In this document: positions 1-10,106 of the stretch, piece by piece
Layout: each line of letters begins with the position of its first letter
How positions within the stretch are numbered: the stretch's first letter is position 1
Source: Diphasiastrum complanatum
Taxonomy: Eukaryota; Streptophyta; Lycopodiopsida; Lycopodiales; Lycopodiaceae
Direction: 5' to 3'
DNA: 64,000 bases
Assembly (NCBI GenBank): GCA_029204225.1
Contig: CM055097.1
Coordinates: 66,592,941-66,656,940 of the forward strand
Notes under the pieces: generated by a model
What the model was told of the DNA's origin: nothing
Database searches by the model: none
Seen by the model: the letters and a program-made list of their open reading frames with translations, nothing else
Position numbers and translations under genes: made by a program

Positions 1-177
1 TCGAATCCGCAGACAAAGATGAAATTGTTCTGCAGATACTACAAGCGAAACAACCACGAAATACAAGACTGCCGGATATGTCAAGCGAAGAACAACAACA
101 AGGGGCAGTCGACTCAAGTGGCAAATGCAGCTGTAGAAGTTCCATAGCCTATTCAAGAAACGGATCATGATGCCTTC

Positions 178-579
178 ATGACCAGCCATCAAGGAGCATC
201 TAGCGATAGTTCTTGGTTCCTGGATTCTGGAGCCACTCAGCATATGACAAGTCTTATTGGCTGTTTCGAGTCCTATACACCTTACAATACCCAAAAATGT
301 GTTTACCTTGGTGACAATAGCACACAAGCTATTAAAGGTGAAGGCACTATAAGATTAAGCTTTGCTAATGATCAGACTAAGCTATTCTCTAGAGTCCTTT
401 ATGTACCAAATTTATCTACGAATCTGCTCTCTGTAAGCAGAATCACAGATCTAGAACATAGAGTACAATTCGAATGTGATCAGTGTAAAGTGGTTGATAA
501 GACAAACAAGATCCTAGCACTCGAAAAGAAGCATGGATACTTATACAAATTAAGTCATTGTTTTTCTGTCTCTAGTTAG
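178..579 (+). pseudogene. Copia A protease fragment
   Basis: This open stretch holds the aspartic protease core with the catalytic triad DSGA in the context WFLDSGATQHMT near its start, and a flap-like region typical of copia (VLYVPNLSTNLLSVSRI). Downstream, after a TAG at 577-579, the GAG-pre-integrase motif (LWHYRLGHLNH) is readable from about 615. In a live element this would be part of one gag-pol polyprotein and would cut it. Here it is an isolated reading-frame island in a dead copy. Confidence 0.85.
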
Positions 580-797
580 GCTCTCAGTACTTCTATTCAT
601 TCAAATAAAGGTTTACTTTGGCATTATAGACTTGGTCATTTAAATCATGTTGCTGTACAACGAATGTCTAGACAATTTATTGTTCTTGATCTCGACTATC
701 CTCGGAAAAAAGTAGAGTTACCTATCTGTCAAGACTGTCTAGTTGGTAAACAGACTAGGAAACCATTTAAATCAAGCCATCCGCATTTGTTAGAGGA

Positions 798-1523
798 TTG
801 CTAGATGTTGTACATTCAGATATTTGTGGCCCAATGAAAAATCCTTCGCTAAAGGATACCAAGTATTCTATAACCTTTATTGATGAATTTTTCAGAAGGA
901 CCATGGTGTATTTCATAAAGAAGAAATCAGAAGCCTTCAACTGCTTCAGAATCTTCAAGGAGCGTGCAGAGAAGGAGATTGGAAGGACAATCAAAGCCCT
1001 CAGGTCAGATAATGGTGGAGAATATATCTCTATCAAGTTTAAGGAGTACTGCCAAAGCCAAGGCATTGAATAACAATTCATCACTCCTTACAGTCCTCAA
1101 TCTAATGGCTTAGCCGAGAGGAAGAACCATACCTTGGTTGAATCTGCCAAATGTATGCTATCGCATGCATCATTGCCCAAGAGATTCTGGGCTGAAGCTG
1201 TCTCCACTGTAGCTTACGTCCAGAACACATGTTCGACCAAGGCCTTCTCAGGCAAGACACCCCGTGAGGTGTGGACAAGCTCTAAGCCTTCTTTGAAGAA
1301 CCTAAGAGTGTTTGGGTGCATTGCCTACGCGCAGATCCCAAAAGACACGAGGAAGAAATTGAACTTCCAAGGTCTCAAGACCATCCTGATCAGATATACT
1401 TCATCTGATAATACTTATATGCTGTATGATCCTGATACCCAACAAATCTTGTATAGCCGGGATACAGTATTCATCAAGGATCAGTTCGTCAACCTCAAAG
1501 GCAAGGATGTTGCTCAAGAATAA
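798..1523 (+). pseudogene. Copia A integrase (rve core) remnant
   Basis: The retroviral-type integrase core is recognisable across two open pieces. The first catalytic Asp lies in VHSDICGP, the second in RSDNGGEY, and the Glu-containing helix follows near 1100-1160 (NGLAERKNHTLVESA). A CAA-to-TAA change at about 1071 breaks the frame between the second Asp and the Glu. The C-terminal part reads LRVFGCIAYAQIPKD, a standard copia signature, and ends at TAA 1521-1523. The catalytic residues are still visible, but the enzyme cannot be made intact. Confidence 0.87.
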
Positions 1524-1778
1524 CCCTCATCACCTACCGTTGACACGGTAGTCCGAGCTTCTGGCTCAGGCGTGTCTATTGTCGACCCACTTCGAGACAA
1601 CGAATCAGACGAAGATATTGCTGCTACCCAGCAACAAGTCCCAAGAATGGTTCATCAGTTGAGTCCTCCTAGAAGATCGAGCCGAGTGCGCACGTAGCTC
1701 ACAAGGTATACTCCAGAGTCTGTCTGTCTCTTGATATAAGAACCAACGACAGTCGAAGAGGCACTTAGCCAACCAGAC

Positions 1779-2524
1779 TCTGATCTCTGGAGAGGAGCTA
1801 TGGACAAAGAGTATTCCTCTTTGATCATGAACTAGACATGGTCACTAGTCGAAGCTCCTATTGGCTGCAAATGGATTTTTAAGATCAAATACAATGCCAA
1901 CGAAGCAATTGATCAAAGGAAAGCAAGACTGGTAGCACAAGGATTCACCCAGATCCCGAATGTCGATTACAGTGAGACTTTTAGTCCGGTAGTCAAACAT
2001 TTGTCGATCCGAATGCTCCTGTTTTATGCTGCAGCTGTTGACCTCGAAGTGCATCAACTTGATGTACAAACAGCCTATCTGAATGGAGTTATACAAGAAG
2101 ATGTCTACAGGATCCAGCCTGAAGGATACGTTCTGGAAGGGACGAAGAATCATGTCTGTAAACTCCACAAAGCACTGTATGGCTTGAAACAGTCTGCTAG
2201 AGCTTGGTGTCAGAGGATCAACACATTAGGAATTTATTGTCAGATGTTAATCTGAATCATAACAGCCCTACAATCTTATTTTGTGATAATCAAAGTGCTA
2301 TTGCCTTATCGGCCAACCCTAGATTTCACTTTAGGAGTAAGCACATTGAAATCAGATATCACTACATCAGCGGCAAGATTTTCAACAAGGAAGTAAGCTT
2401 AACGTACTGCAGAATGCAGGACATGGTTGCAGACATATTCACGAAAGCACTCACTGTTAATGCACACAACAAATTTTGTGCATTGCTTAGTTTGAAGATC
2501 AAGGCATTCATTGATCTAGATTAA
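1779..2524 (+). pseudogene. Copia A RT fingers fused directly to RNase H
   Basis: The segment opens with the RT N-terminus ([46 protein letters not shown]). At about 2222-2235 the reading changes abruptly to the end of the RNase H domain (LFCDNQSAIALSANPRFHFRSKHIEIRYHYI) and then ADIFTKAL. The RT catalytic YVDD box, the thumb and the connection region are absent, roughly 0.9 kb by comparison with ordinary copia elements. Stops at 1832 and elsewhere show age. The deletion makes the copy dependent on other elements for mobility. Confidence 0.88.
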
Positions 2525-2531
2525 GGGGGGG

Positions 2532-3056
2532 TGTTGGATTTATTTTCCCTACTCTCCTAAATCTCATTTTTAATCTGCTTCCATTGCATATTTACTCGCG
2601 TTGTCGCGCAGTCTGGATATTAACATGTAAATTCTCACAGACGATGAAAAGACAAAAAGCAAAAGCTGACGACACACCCTTTTCACGCTCACCCCATGCA
2701 GCTATGCTAACGGATTGGACAACGACTGCAGCCACCCACGATCTCACCTTGTACTTTCTTCATCTACACACTTGTAACATTATGTATATACATTGAATAC
2801 CATCTGTGTATTCAGAAGGAGAAAGACGATGAGACGAGATTGATTGATCAGAGATCATTGATTGAAGATCTAACATTTAGTCTTGTCTTTCGCGAATTTT
2901 TCGCGACTAATTATCAGTCGAGCACAGTCTAGCTCTTCGCGAACCATTCGCGACACATAATTTGTCTAGCTATTCATGACAAATTATTCTTCTGGCGCTT
3001 CATTTATTAAGGTTTGGCTGCGTAATCAAGAATGACCGTGATTTCCATCACTAACA
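2532..3056 (+). repeat. 3' LTR of copia A
   Basis: A polypurine tract (TTAAGGGGGGG, 2521-2531) is followed by TGTTGG. The likely end is CTAACA at 3051-3056, which gives a TG...CA LTR of about 525 bp with near-inverted termini (TGTTGG/CTAACA). A TATA-like TGTATATACA lies near 2780. The downstream part is unusually rich in TCGCGA-type motifs. No second LTR copy is in the window, so the 3' edge is inferred from the termini only. Confidence 0.75.
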
Positions 3057-4317
3057 TTCTGCTCATTCTGATAGGCGTAGTCATGTTTACGGAGAGAGTC
3101 GTATAGCTCGTTCCGCTGCGCACGAACACTTTCTGTTTGAGTTCGTTTCTCTTCAAGTTTCGTTTCTCGTTTGTGTTCGTCTTACCCCTTTTGAACTAAT
3201 TTTCGTTTTTTACATTCGATACCTTTATCTTTTTGTCTCTTCTCCCTCTCTCTCCAACAGAGGAGACAGAGGCAAACACCAGAGAGGAAAAGCAAAAATT
3301 CATGCCAAGCTACAATATCAGAAGGGTTGGAAGCCAGATGAGACAAAGGTAAGGACAAAGCTCTCTGGACGTCTAAGCGCAAGGCATAGGGAATGTGTGC
3401 ATAAAGACGAGGATGAGGAAAACCTAAGTGAAAAGCGGTCAAAATATCAAGGGAGCGAATCTAGGTCCAAGCCGAGTCAGGTGGCGAAGTGGGAGCAGGA
3501 TGAGGTGCAAGGTCGACATTGGTTAATGCGAGTTGTTGACGAAAAGCAAAGCAAGCGTTATGATGGCGAGAAAGACTGACACCTTGCACATAAAGGCGAC
3601 CACAGCCTGCACATGGAACACGGGGGCGAGAAGAGGAAGAAGGAGAAAGCTAAGAAACTGAAAGAGGGAAAGAAAGCTGGTGGCGAAAATGGGACGGACA
3701 GTAAGGTATCACCTGGCCAGAGGAAACAAGCAAGGAATCCGCAACATCACGGTGGGCTTCACGATGCGCACATGAAGGGGAAGCACTAGAAGGATGTTCA
3801 GAAGGGAAAGCTGATCTCTTTTCTCCACTCGAGCAAGAGGATTGAACTCCAGAGTTGCAAAGGATGAAAAGCTTCTTGAGGAACCATATTGACAAGTAAA
3901 GGCCACACCATAGCCTTTAAGATCCTTTCTTCAATCACACACTTCGACCAGCAGCAGCTCACAAGGAAGAGAGGGGAAAAAAAAGGTGAACACAAGTACT
4001 GATAGCCAAAGGAGGTGGGAATGAACACTCACATTTGCTAAGGAGATGCTGCCGAAAGTTTCCAACGTTCCCAAGCATAGCCAAAGCATTCACAGAGGCC
4101 ACCTAAGTCTTCTCAGGAAGGCCCAGATGGTGAAGATGCAGTTAGATGTGGACGTCAGGCGGATAAACAATTGAAAAATTGTTCTATCTCTAAGTGCTTG
4201 ATTGGGTTGGTTGGTCAAATTGAGGATAATGATTCATGAGAAAGAGTTAAAAGCATATAAATTGGATCTTCTTTAGTTGCTCGTTCTGAGGATAGAACTA
4301 GTTTAAGGGGGGAAGAA
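3057..4317 (+). pseudogene. Decayed gypsy-type 3' coding region (purine-rich)
   Basis: No intact gene is present. An open stretch at 3397-3579 and the following sequence encode a very Lys/Glu-rich, low-complexity peptide. Near 4290 the frame reads SEDRTSLRGEEC just before a polypurine tract. This is the characteristic end of a Ty3/gypsy polyprotein and recurs in element H and at 13.5 kb of this window. I therefore read the stretch as the eroded 3' part of a gypsy element. The lysine-rich segment itself matches no family I recognise. Confidence 0.45.
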
Positions 4318-4860
4318 TGTTACGTCCATGTCTAGTGTGTGGGATTCGAAATAATTTTTGACATGGATAGCCGGTTACTCCAGTGTATAAGGTTATTAAA
4401 TATGCCTCGTCATTCCGGGCTTTTTCAGTAATGTAATTAATAATCTTATGAGGGCCCAGACCTATAATTGGACATAGGAGCACTTGCATGGTGTTGACTG
4501 CTATAATGCAAAAGTAGGAGGTATTATTTATCCAATCTTGAGCAGTGAATGGGTTTCACCCATTGTCAATTCGACTTCAAGTCAGATGACTCTAAGTGGC
4601 TATCGACTATCGAAGGGCATTGAACAATCTACTATTGAAGCACATTTAACCATCAACTATTGATCTCAATTTGATCTCAATCCAACTGTTGACTATCGGT
4701 TTGGCTATCGACAACTCAATTTTGACCCAGAGCGATTTTTGACCATGTATAACATTTTCGACCCAAACATACAAAATCTTTCATGATCGGACATGATTAA
4801 TTGACTCAAATCCCATCAAATAGAGACTGTTAATAGTTGAATGTAGTGACTTACTCCATC
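4318..4860 (+). repeat. Probable gypsy LTR (3' edge uncertain)
   Basis: The tract AAGGGGGGAAGAA (4305-4317) is followed by TGTTACGTCC, the arrangement of a gypsy polypurine tract and LTR start. The sequence resembles, loosely, the LTR-like stretch starting near 13526, including a shared AAGTAATTAATAA/GGGCCCA neighbourhood (here about 4430-4460). The end is not defined. The interval 4560-4760 contains several degenerate CTATCGA repeats. Confidence 0.45.
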
Positions 4861-4930
4861 TTGTACTTTAGCATTTAGTGATGGTGATTTTCAGACTCGG
4901 AATGACAAACTCAGCAGACGTTACGCCTTC

Positions 4931-5140
4931 CTATCCATATACCATCTGAAATGGAGTTTGTCTAGTGCTCACCTTGAAGGTGGTCATGAATGCCCATAAA
5001 GCTGCGTGAAGTTTGTGTTCCCAATCAGAGCTCTTCATGATGATATCACAAAGAATCTTGTTCGATGACTTTGCTTGTCCATTGCATTGTGGGTAGTAGG
5101 GCATACTCTTCCTTTGGACAACCAAATATGAATACAACAA
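4931..5140 (-). pseudogene. Gypsy integrase core fragment
   Basis: The minus-strand peptide contains SMPYYPQCNGQAKSSNK, WEHKLHAALWAF and TPFQMVYG. These correspond to the glutamate-containing end of a Ty3/gypsy integrase core (consensus PYHPQxNGQAExxN); the catalytic Glu position is Lys here (QAKSS). Only about 70 residues survive, next to an unrelated antisense copia RT fragment. Confidence 0.8.
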
Positions 5141-5159
5141 GTGAGTGATTGTTCATTTA

Positions 5160-6020
5160 AAAAAGTGGGCACCCAAAATGAACTAAAATATTTTCATGTT
5201 AAATTGGCTCAATCTGAACACTGCGTAGGCAATGTCTGGCCGTGTATTGTCTACCAAGTACATCAAAGAACCAATAAGCCTTCTATAAGGCTTATGCAAC
5301 ATTGCTTCTCACTCTGCTTCATCTCTGAGACAGTCTTCGTTCGTTAGCACTTTGTCGAGAACCATTGGAGTGTTTACTCCTCTGTAATTTGCCATCTGAA
5401 AATCATCAAGGATTTTCTGAATATATCTTGATTGGTGTAGATACAATCTACCACCCTCAAGATCTTTTTCAATCTGCAAGCCCAAGTAGCATTTTGCTTC
5501 ACCTAGGTTTGATATTTCAAAGTGCCTTGAAATATCTTCTTTCACCTGTGCAATTAGTGTGTCACTCTTTGACAGAAATAGTGTGTCATCAACATAGACA
5601 TCAATAATAATAATTTCACCATCTATGACTTTCACATAGACATTGTAATCAGCCATTAAAGGTTGGAAGCCTAAGGATCTAAGTGCATGATCCGTCTTCT
5701 TGTATCATTGCCTGGTGGACATTTTTCAGTCCATAGATGCTTTTGTGCATTCTGAAGGCATAATCAGCAAGTGATTTACAAGTAAATCCTGGTGGTTGGT
5801 CCATATAGACCTCTTTTTTCAGCTCTCCATGTAGGAATGTTGTCCTCTCATTTACAATGTGGATCTTCAGACTATAGGCTACTGCATATGTAAACAATAT
5901 ACGTATTGGTCCATCCTTGACTACAAGAGAAAAGGTTTCAGTATAATCAATATCATGCTTCTGTGAGAAACCTTTAGCAACTAGCCTAGTTTTTTATCTT
6001 GATACATTCCACCATAATCT
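5160..6020 (-). pseudogene. Copia RT remnant, antisense
   Basis: Read on the minus strand from about 6010 the order is KLVAKGFSQKHDIDYTETFS, KIHIVNERTTFLHGEL (normally MDVKTAFLNGEL), VYMDQPPGF, KSIYGLK, then IIIIDVYVDDTLF with an intact YVDD catalytic box at about 5590, then LGEAKCYLGLQIEKD and finally RRLIGSLMYLVDNTRPDIA near 5210-5280. It runs from RT fingers to the connection domain. Frameshifts lie near 5680 and 5300. No LTR or RNase H accompanies it, so it is an orphan fragment. Confidence 0.88.
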
Positions 6021-6190
6021 ACAAGTCCTCCAATTCTCAAGATGGATGTGGATTCTGATTTTGAGTACATAGATAACAGTGACTTTGAATACTGAAGAAA
6101 TGAAATGTTTCTAACTACAAAGCCTTGCTAGCTTTCAGCCCTCAGCCTGACAGAAGGCGAGTTCGAGTCTCATCGGAAGGTGAATCACTG
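6021..6190. other. Short unassigned spacer
   Basis: No coding signal is seen. The segment GGCGAGTTCGAGTCTCATC near 6161-6179 resembles a pol III B-box/T-arm, as in tRNA-derived SINEs, but no matching A-box or cloverleaf could be folded. Confidence 0.3.
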
Positions 6191-6213
6191 AGAAACTGAG
6201 TGAAAGCATGGTC

Positions 6214-6504
6214 TCAAAGGAAAGAAGCTCGCACAGGTGGAGGGATGAGATCCTTGGCCGCACGGAGATGTTGTTGGAAAGGAAGAATGCATGTTTCCAC
6301 ATGAGCTACTGAATCAAGAAGAATGGGCTTGTTGTCCTGCTGAAACTGAGAGATAAGTGCAGAGGCAACAAGGGCCCAACTTCCCATAAAAGCAGCTGGA
6401 GCAATAGAAGCTGCGCAATTAAGCCCAACACCTCCGGATGAAGCGGGAAGAGAGACTTGTCGCTTAACAAACTGACCATTGGGAATACGAAAGGATTGCA
6501 TCAT
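6214..6504 (-). pseudogene. Reverse-transcriptase-associated C-terminal fragment (LINE-like), 3' neighbour or cargo of NAG copy 1
   Basis: The 96-residue frame reads KRQVSLPASSGGVGLNCAAS and then APAAFMGSWALVASAL. The pattern LPxxxGGxGLxxAAxxAPAAxxGSW is one I associate with the region downstream of the RT domain in some plant and oomycete non-LTR RT genes. It starts within about 10 bp of where NAG copy 1 loses similarity to NAG copy 2 (about 6494), so it is either a captured cargo or the target at a deletion breakpoint. It carries no RT catalytic motif, and its origin is inferred from one motif. Confidence 0.5.
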
Positions 6505-7690
6505 AAGAAGTCAAAACCTCAAAAACATTAGAAGCCATGAAAAAAATGATTAGTACCTTTAACATAAGGATGATTGAAGTACTTTCTTTTTTCAAACAAG
6601 AACTTCTACTCAATGAGTTAGGTAATGACTCATATGATAATGATTCTTCCTCACTATTATTCACAATGACATCATTCAAAGTACATCCTACTTTGAACTC
6701 TTCACATACTTCTCTTCTTCTTGACTTGTGACTATCTCCCTCACCAAGTCTCTTGATAGAACCATTTGATCTACTCTCTTTATGAAGACATGTGACTTCA
6801 CGTGCTGGAAAAATGACTTTCTTGGACTCATCAAAAAAGAATGTAGAAGAACCACCTCCTTCATGAATGCACCTAGCAACATCGTTTTTCATATGATCAA
6901 AGAAATCATTAACAACAAGCTTTTTCAAGGAAAAACCTTCACCTCCAATGATGAAGTTAGCTCTTTCCTTACCTTTTGCATGCTTGCACTTGCCATGAAG
7001 AACCATTGAAATCCCATCATTATCCTCAAGACTAGCCAAGTTAGCACAAAGATGAACATCTCCAAGAAGCATATTAGATCTCGGCCTAGATCTAGCATAA
7101 GGAAGCTTGTTAGACTTTGCATAAGATCCACCAATCTTATTGATGCTAAAAGGTAACTTTGGAAAGTTGAGACCAATCTCCTTTTCAATTCCATCCTTTT
7201 TGTTAGCCATAACAAAAGCATCAAGCTTGAAAATTCTACCTTGTCTATTGCCCCTGGCAACCAAGATTTCTTCCTTTGTAATGAAACAAACATCACCACC
7301 AAACTTTACCATGTATATTTTCTCTATCATTTGACCAACACTTAGCAAATTCTTTGAAAGTGAAGGAATGTAAAGAACACCATCAAATCTTGATTTCCTA
7401 TTAGTAGAGAGACATATAGGAATTGAATCAATACCTTCAATCACACACTCACCACCATTGGCCATGTGAATTGTTTTCTTCGCTCCATCATAAGTGACCA
7501 AAGAAGTAAAGAACTCCTTGTGACTAGTCATGTGTGAACTAGCTCCACTATCAATCCACCATGAATCTTTGTCACCTTCACTTGATTTTAGACTTGAAGA
7601 ACACATCAAAAGAGAATCACCACCACGTAGATCCTCATCATTAGTAGTAAAGTTGATTTGCTTTCTACCTTCATCTCTTTGCTTCTTCAA
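6464..7690 (-). CDS. NAG copy 1 protease plus unknown conserved C-terminal segment
   Basis: This 408-residue frame is the longest uninterrupted one in the family. Residues 43-55 hold WWIDSGASSHMTS with the catalytic DSG, and residues 60-150 the copia protease body (VLYIPSLSKNLLSVGQM). From about residue 168 the sequence (INKIGGSYAK, LGDVHLCANLASLEDNDG, VVNDFFDHM, SSTFFFDESKKV, RSNGSIKRLGEGD, CEEFKVGCTLNDVIV) resembles no integrase or RT I know. It recurs nearly unchanged in copies 2 and 3, including after frame breaks. A hydrophobic patch (IILMLKVLIIFFMASNVFEV) lies near the end. The last residues run into unrelated sequence. Whether the extra segment is translated is unknown. Confidence 0.7.
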   Translation of the reverse strand: MKKQRDEGRKQINFTTNDEDLRGGDSLLMCSSSLKSSEGDKDSWWIDSGASSHMTSHKEFFTSLVTYDGAKKTIHMANGGECVIEGIDSIPICLSTNRKSRFDGVLYIPSLSKNLLSVGQMIEKIYMVKFGGDVCFITKEEILVARGNRQGRIFKLDAFVMANKKDGIEKEIGLNFPKLPFSINKIGGSYAKSNKLPYARSRPRSNMLLGDVHLCANLASLEDNDGISMVLHGKCKHAKGKERANFIIGGEGFSLKKLVVNDFFDHMKNDVARCIHEGGGSSTFFFDESKKVIFPAREVTCLHKESRSNGSIKRLGEGDSHKSRRREVCEEFKVGCTLNDVIVNNSEEESLSYESLPNSLSRSSCLKKESTSIILMLKVLIIFFMASNVFEVLTSYDAILSYSQWSVC

Positions 7691-9056
7691 ACATTAATTT
7701 GCAAAATGCCCTTTGATTCCACAATAAAAGCATTTTAACTTAGACTTATCTTTCTTTTTGCCAAAAGAGGAAGTCTCACCTTGATCTTGCTCTTTAGATC
7801 ACTTGCCTTTGCCTTTGCCCTTGAACTTGCCTTTGATGAACTTAGTCTCCTCTTCATATTGAGATGTCGATGTAGATCCACCTCTTGCTTGAAGCCTAAA
7901 CTCTTCATTCACCAAAATCTCTTGCAAATCCACAATACTTGGCAAAGTCTTTTGAATAGCAAAACTTTGAACAAGATTAGCATGATCATCCAACAAGCCA
8001 TTAAGTATAACTTGAACAAGTTCTCCCTCCTTAATGCTTTCATCAATACATGCTAACTCATCATTGAATGCTTTAACCCTCAAAACAAAAGCATGAGTAC
8101 TCTCTTCCTTCTTTTGCAAACTTTGAAAGATTTGCCTCCTAAGAGTAAGCACTCTTGATGTAGACTTGGATTCATAAAGCCTCTTCAAAGCTTTCCAAGC
8201 CTCCAAAGATGATGTGCACTTACCAACTTCCTTGAGAAGTTTATTGGTAACATTCATCTTAATCATGTGTAGAGCTTTCTTTGCTCTCTTGTCATACCTC
8301 ACTTGATCTTGAGGTGCTTGAGGTCTCTCCTCCACACCTGCAACAATCTCCATCAACTCATTCATCTCCAATAAGGACTCCATCCTCACCTTCCAAGTAG
8401 AATAGTTGATTGAGGTAAGCCTATCATTGCTCTCCAACATGAATCCACCACTTGTAGCCATTTTTCAATGACCTGTTCTTATTCTTTCAACATGTTCCAA
8501 TGCACAAATAACTCTCTTGAATGTCAACAAATGAACTCAAGAAGAAATTACAAAGATGTGGAACCTCTCAAATGTCTTCTAGCACTTCTAACTAGAAAAT
8601 CAACACATAGAATAGTGAAATCTTGATCAACCTATGATCTATCCTCAGTCTAATGATTCTTGCCACTTCCTAAGATTGAAACACACTCAAATGAAGTTCA
8701 GTAACCTCACAAACTAGTGATCCAATCAAAATTAGGGTTTTGACAAAATCACAAAAAATTGAATATCTCAAATTCTACATGCAATTTCTAGAAACTTGAT
8801 ATATTTTCTTGTATCCTCAAATGAGACCTTCCTAATGCACCAAAAGTCATCAGTAAACCAAGTGTGAAATCGGAAATGATCAAGTATATAACTCTATATT
8901 GAGTTTTGACCTACAAAAGATCAATTCTACACATGCAAAAATGCTGATTTTTTAGTAGAAATCAATCTAGCATACTCTAGCATTGGTAACTCCTCCAAAT
9001 CCTTGCTAAAGATGGCTGATCCTTTCATAACCTGAAACACAATAGCTCTGATACCA
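6494..9056 (-). mobile_element. NAG copy 1: non-autonomous copia (gag-protease plus unknown conserved segment), internal region
   Basis: Transcribed leftwards from the primer-binding site at 9045-9056. The order is a leader of about 580 bp, a gag gene (7799-8461 and onward past a stop), a zinc knuckle, an aspartic protease (WWIDSGASSHMT), then about 200 aa of unrecognised but family-conserved sequence. No GAG-pre-integrase, integrase, RT or RNase H motif follows. The same arrangement recurs in copies 2 and 3 (57.6-62.4 kb). The 3' LTR is missing; similarity to copy 2 ends near 6494, where LINE-like sequence begins. Confidence 0.85.
7799..8461 (-). pseudogene. NAG copy 1 gag, N-terminal and central part
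   Basis: A 220-residue frame starts MATSGGFMLESNDRLTSINY, the usual copia gag opening, and contains the UBN2-type capsid pattern (YSTWKVRMESLL, ALHMIKMNV, AWKALKRLYESKSTSRVL, FVLRVKAFNDELA, LVQVILNGLLDDHANLVQSF). It ends at a TGA where copies 2 and 3 have a Trp codon in the Lys-rich stretch KGKGKW. The zinc knuckle CFYCGIKGHFAN follows near 7700-7740, and its last Cys is preceded by a TAA in place of Glu. Gag would form the virus-like particle and package the RNA. Confidence 0.88.
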
Positions 9057-9701
9057 TGTGAAGGATTTCAGATCATTCAAGATCCAATCCATGTCCCTGA
9101 TCTTTGGTTTCAATAAGGAGCAAACCAACAATCCTGCCAATGTAGAAAAATCAGCATCTGCATACAAAATGAGATGCAAACTCTAAGAGATACTGATCAA
9201 ACATGAATCAAAACATAAAATATGCTTGATTTCCGTACAATTACAGTACCCTACTGTATTTCACATGTGTGGAACCGAAAATAGCAAAATATGAGCATTT
9301 TACACACAAGATTGCAAGATATCACCAAGATAGTGCACCAATGAGTAGTAGAACCCAAAGAGAACCATGTATAATGATGAAATGAGAGATAGAAGAGAGA
9401 AGATGTGTCTCTCCATGAGTTACATTCTTTTATGGAGTGTCTAGACCCTATTTGGCCACTTGGCAAAATGTAAACCTTACTATTTTTGGGTCTAGATTCA
9501 ATGTACCCAAAGTTCAAATTTGAATCTCTCTCAAACTCGACTACCAACTTTCCCACACTTTCAAAAAGTATTTATTGAATGTATTTCAAACTAATATAAC
9601 TTCAAAATGTTTATCTCTAAGTCTAAAATGAGTTTTGGCCTCTTATTGACAACTTACCAAAATGTGACTAAACTAGACTAAACTAGTTGGAATCTCTCAC
9701 A
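9057..9701 (-). repeat. 5' LTR of NAG copy 1 with adjacent PBS
   Basis: On the minus strand the LTR opens TGTGAGAGATTCC (at 9701) and ends CCTTCACA (at 9057), with perfect TGTGA/TCACA termini and a length of 645 bp. Directly beside it lies TGGTATCAGAGC (9045-9056, minus), complementary to the initiator tRNA-Met 3' end. A TATA-like stretch is near 9429. A palindromic CACATGTGTG lies at 9262-9271, one substitution away from the CACACGTGTG found in other LTRs of this window. The same LTR reappears in pieces at 57570, 59679-59829 and 61914-62378. Confidence 0.9.
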
Positions 9702-9890
9702 GAAACTTGCCCCACTATCTATCCACCATGGATCTTCTCCCTTGAAGCTTGATTAAGAGAAGCTTGATATCATTAGTGAACGCATTGATCTGGGAAACAG
9801 ACAACGCTAAAATTGTTGTTGTAAATCTATTTTTGAAACTTAGAGTTGCAACATTCCGCCTATTGTGTGCAATCTGTGAATAATTTTTTA
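9702..9890. other. Spacer with a scrap of antisense copia gag-protease
   Basis: Positions 9717-9775 match, on the minus strand, the sequence just upstream of the protease in element D (27230-27290; peptide like SREKIHGG against KGEDPWWID). NAG copy 1 therefore seems to abut, or to have inserted into, the protease region of a D-like copia. The remainder shows nothing recognisable. Confidence 0.4.
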
Positions 9891-10064
9891 TGCTTGTTTA
9901 CAGTAGATATATTTTCTCTGTTATTAAACATTATCTATTGCTCATAAATTTACATCAGATCTACAATGTCAGTCTGTCACTTGGAAGATGATTGGAGTAG
10001 TAGCTACATCTATAGGAGATCGGTTGAGAAGTGGAATAATCGCTTTCAATAGTGGTATCAGAGT
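9890..10064 (+). repeat. 3' end of copia C 5' LTR and PBS
   Basis: The primer-binding site TGGTATCAGAGT is at 10053-10064. The preceding 150 bp resembles the end of the element I LTR at 19605-19700 (shared AACATTATCTATTG-type core near 9925 and 19640). The LTR 5' part is missing or diverged. Confidence 0.65.
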
Positions 10065-10106
10065 GCTCAAGCCCTAACATCAAGCATGAATCGAACTTTT
10101 TAAGAT

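Larger units (their letters stand above)
1..2531 (+). mobile_element. Copia element A, internal region (5' truncated by window edge, internally deleted)
   Basis: This is the body of a Ty1/copia retrotransposon in the order gag zinc knuckle, protease, integrase, RT fingers, RNase H, followed by a polypurine tract and the 3' LTR at 2532. The order protease-integrase-RT-RNase H is diagnostic of copia. It is not functional. Stop codons and frame breaks interrupt every domain, the zinc knuckle near 28-75 has lost its second cysteine (CRYY instead of CxxC), and RT runs straight into RNase H with the catalytic palm missing. The 5' LTR and most of gag lie outside the window. Confidence 0.93.

Noticed and set aside
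6150-6185. tRNA-like T-arm
   Set aside because: No A-box, anticodon arm or acceptor stem could be paired; likewise at 15519-15538.
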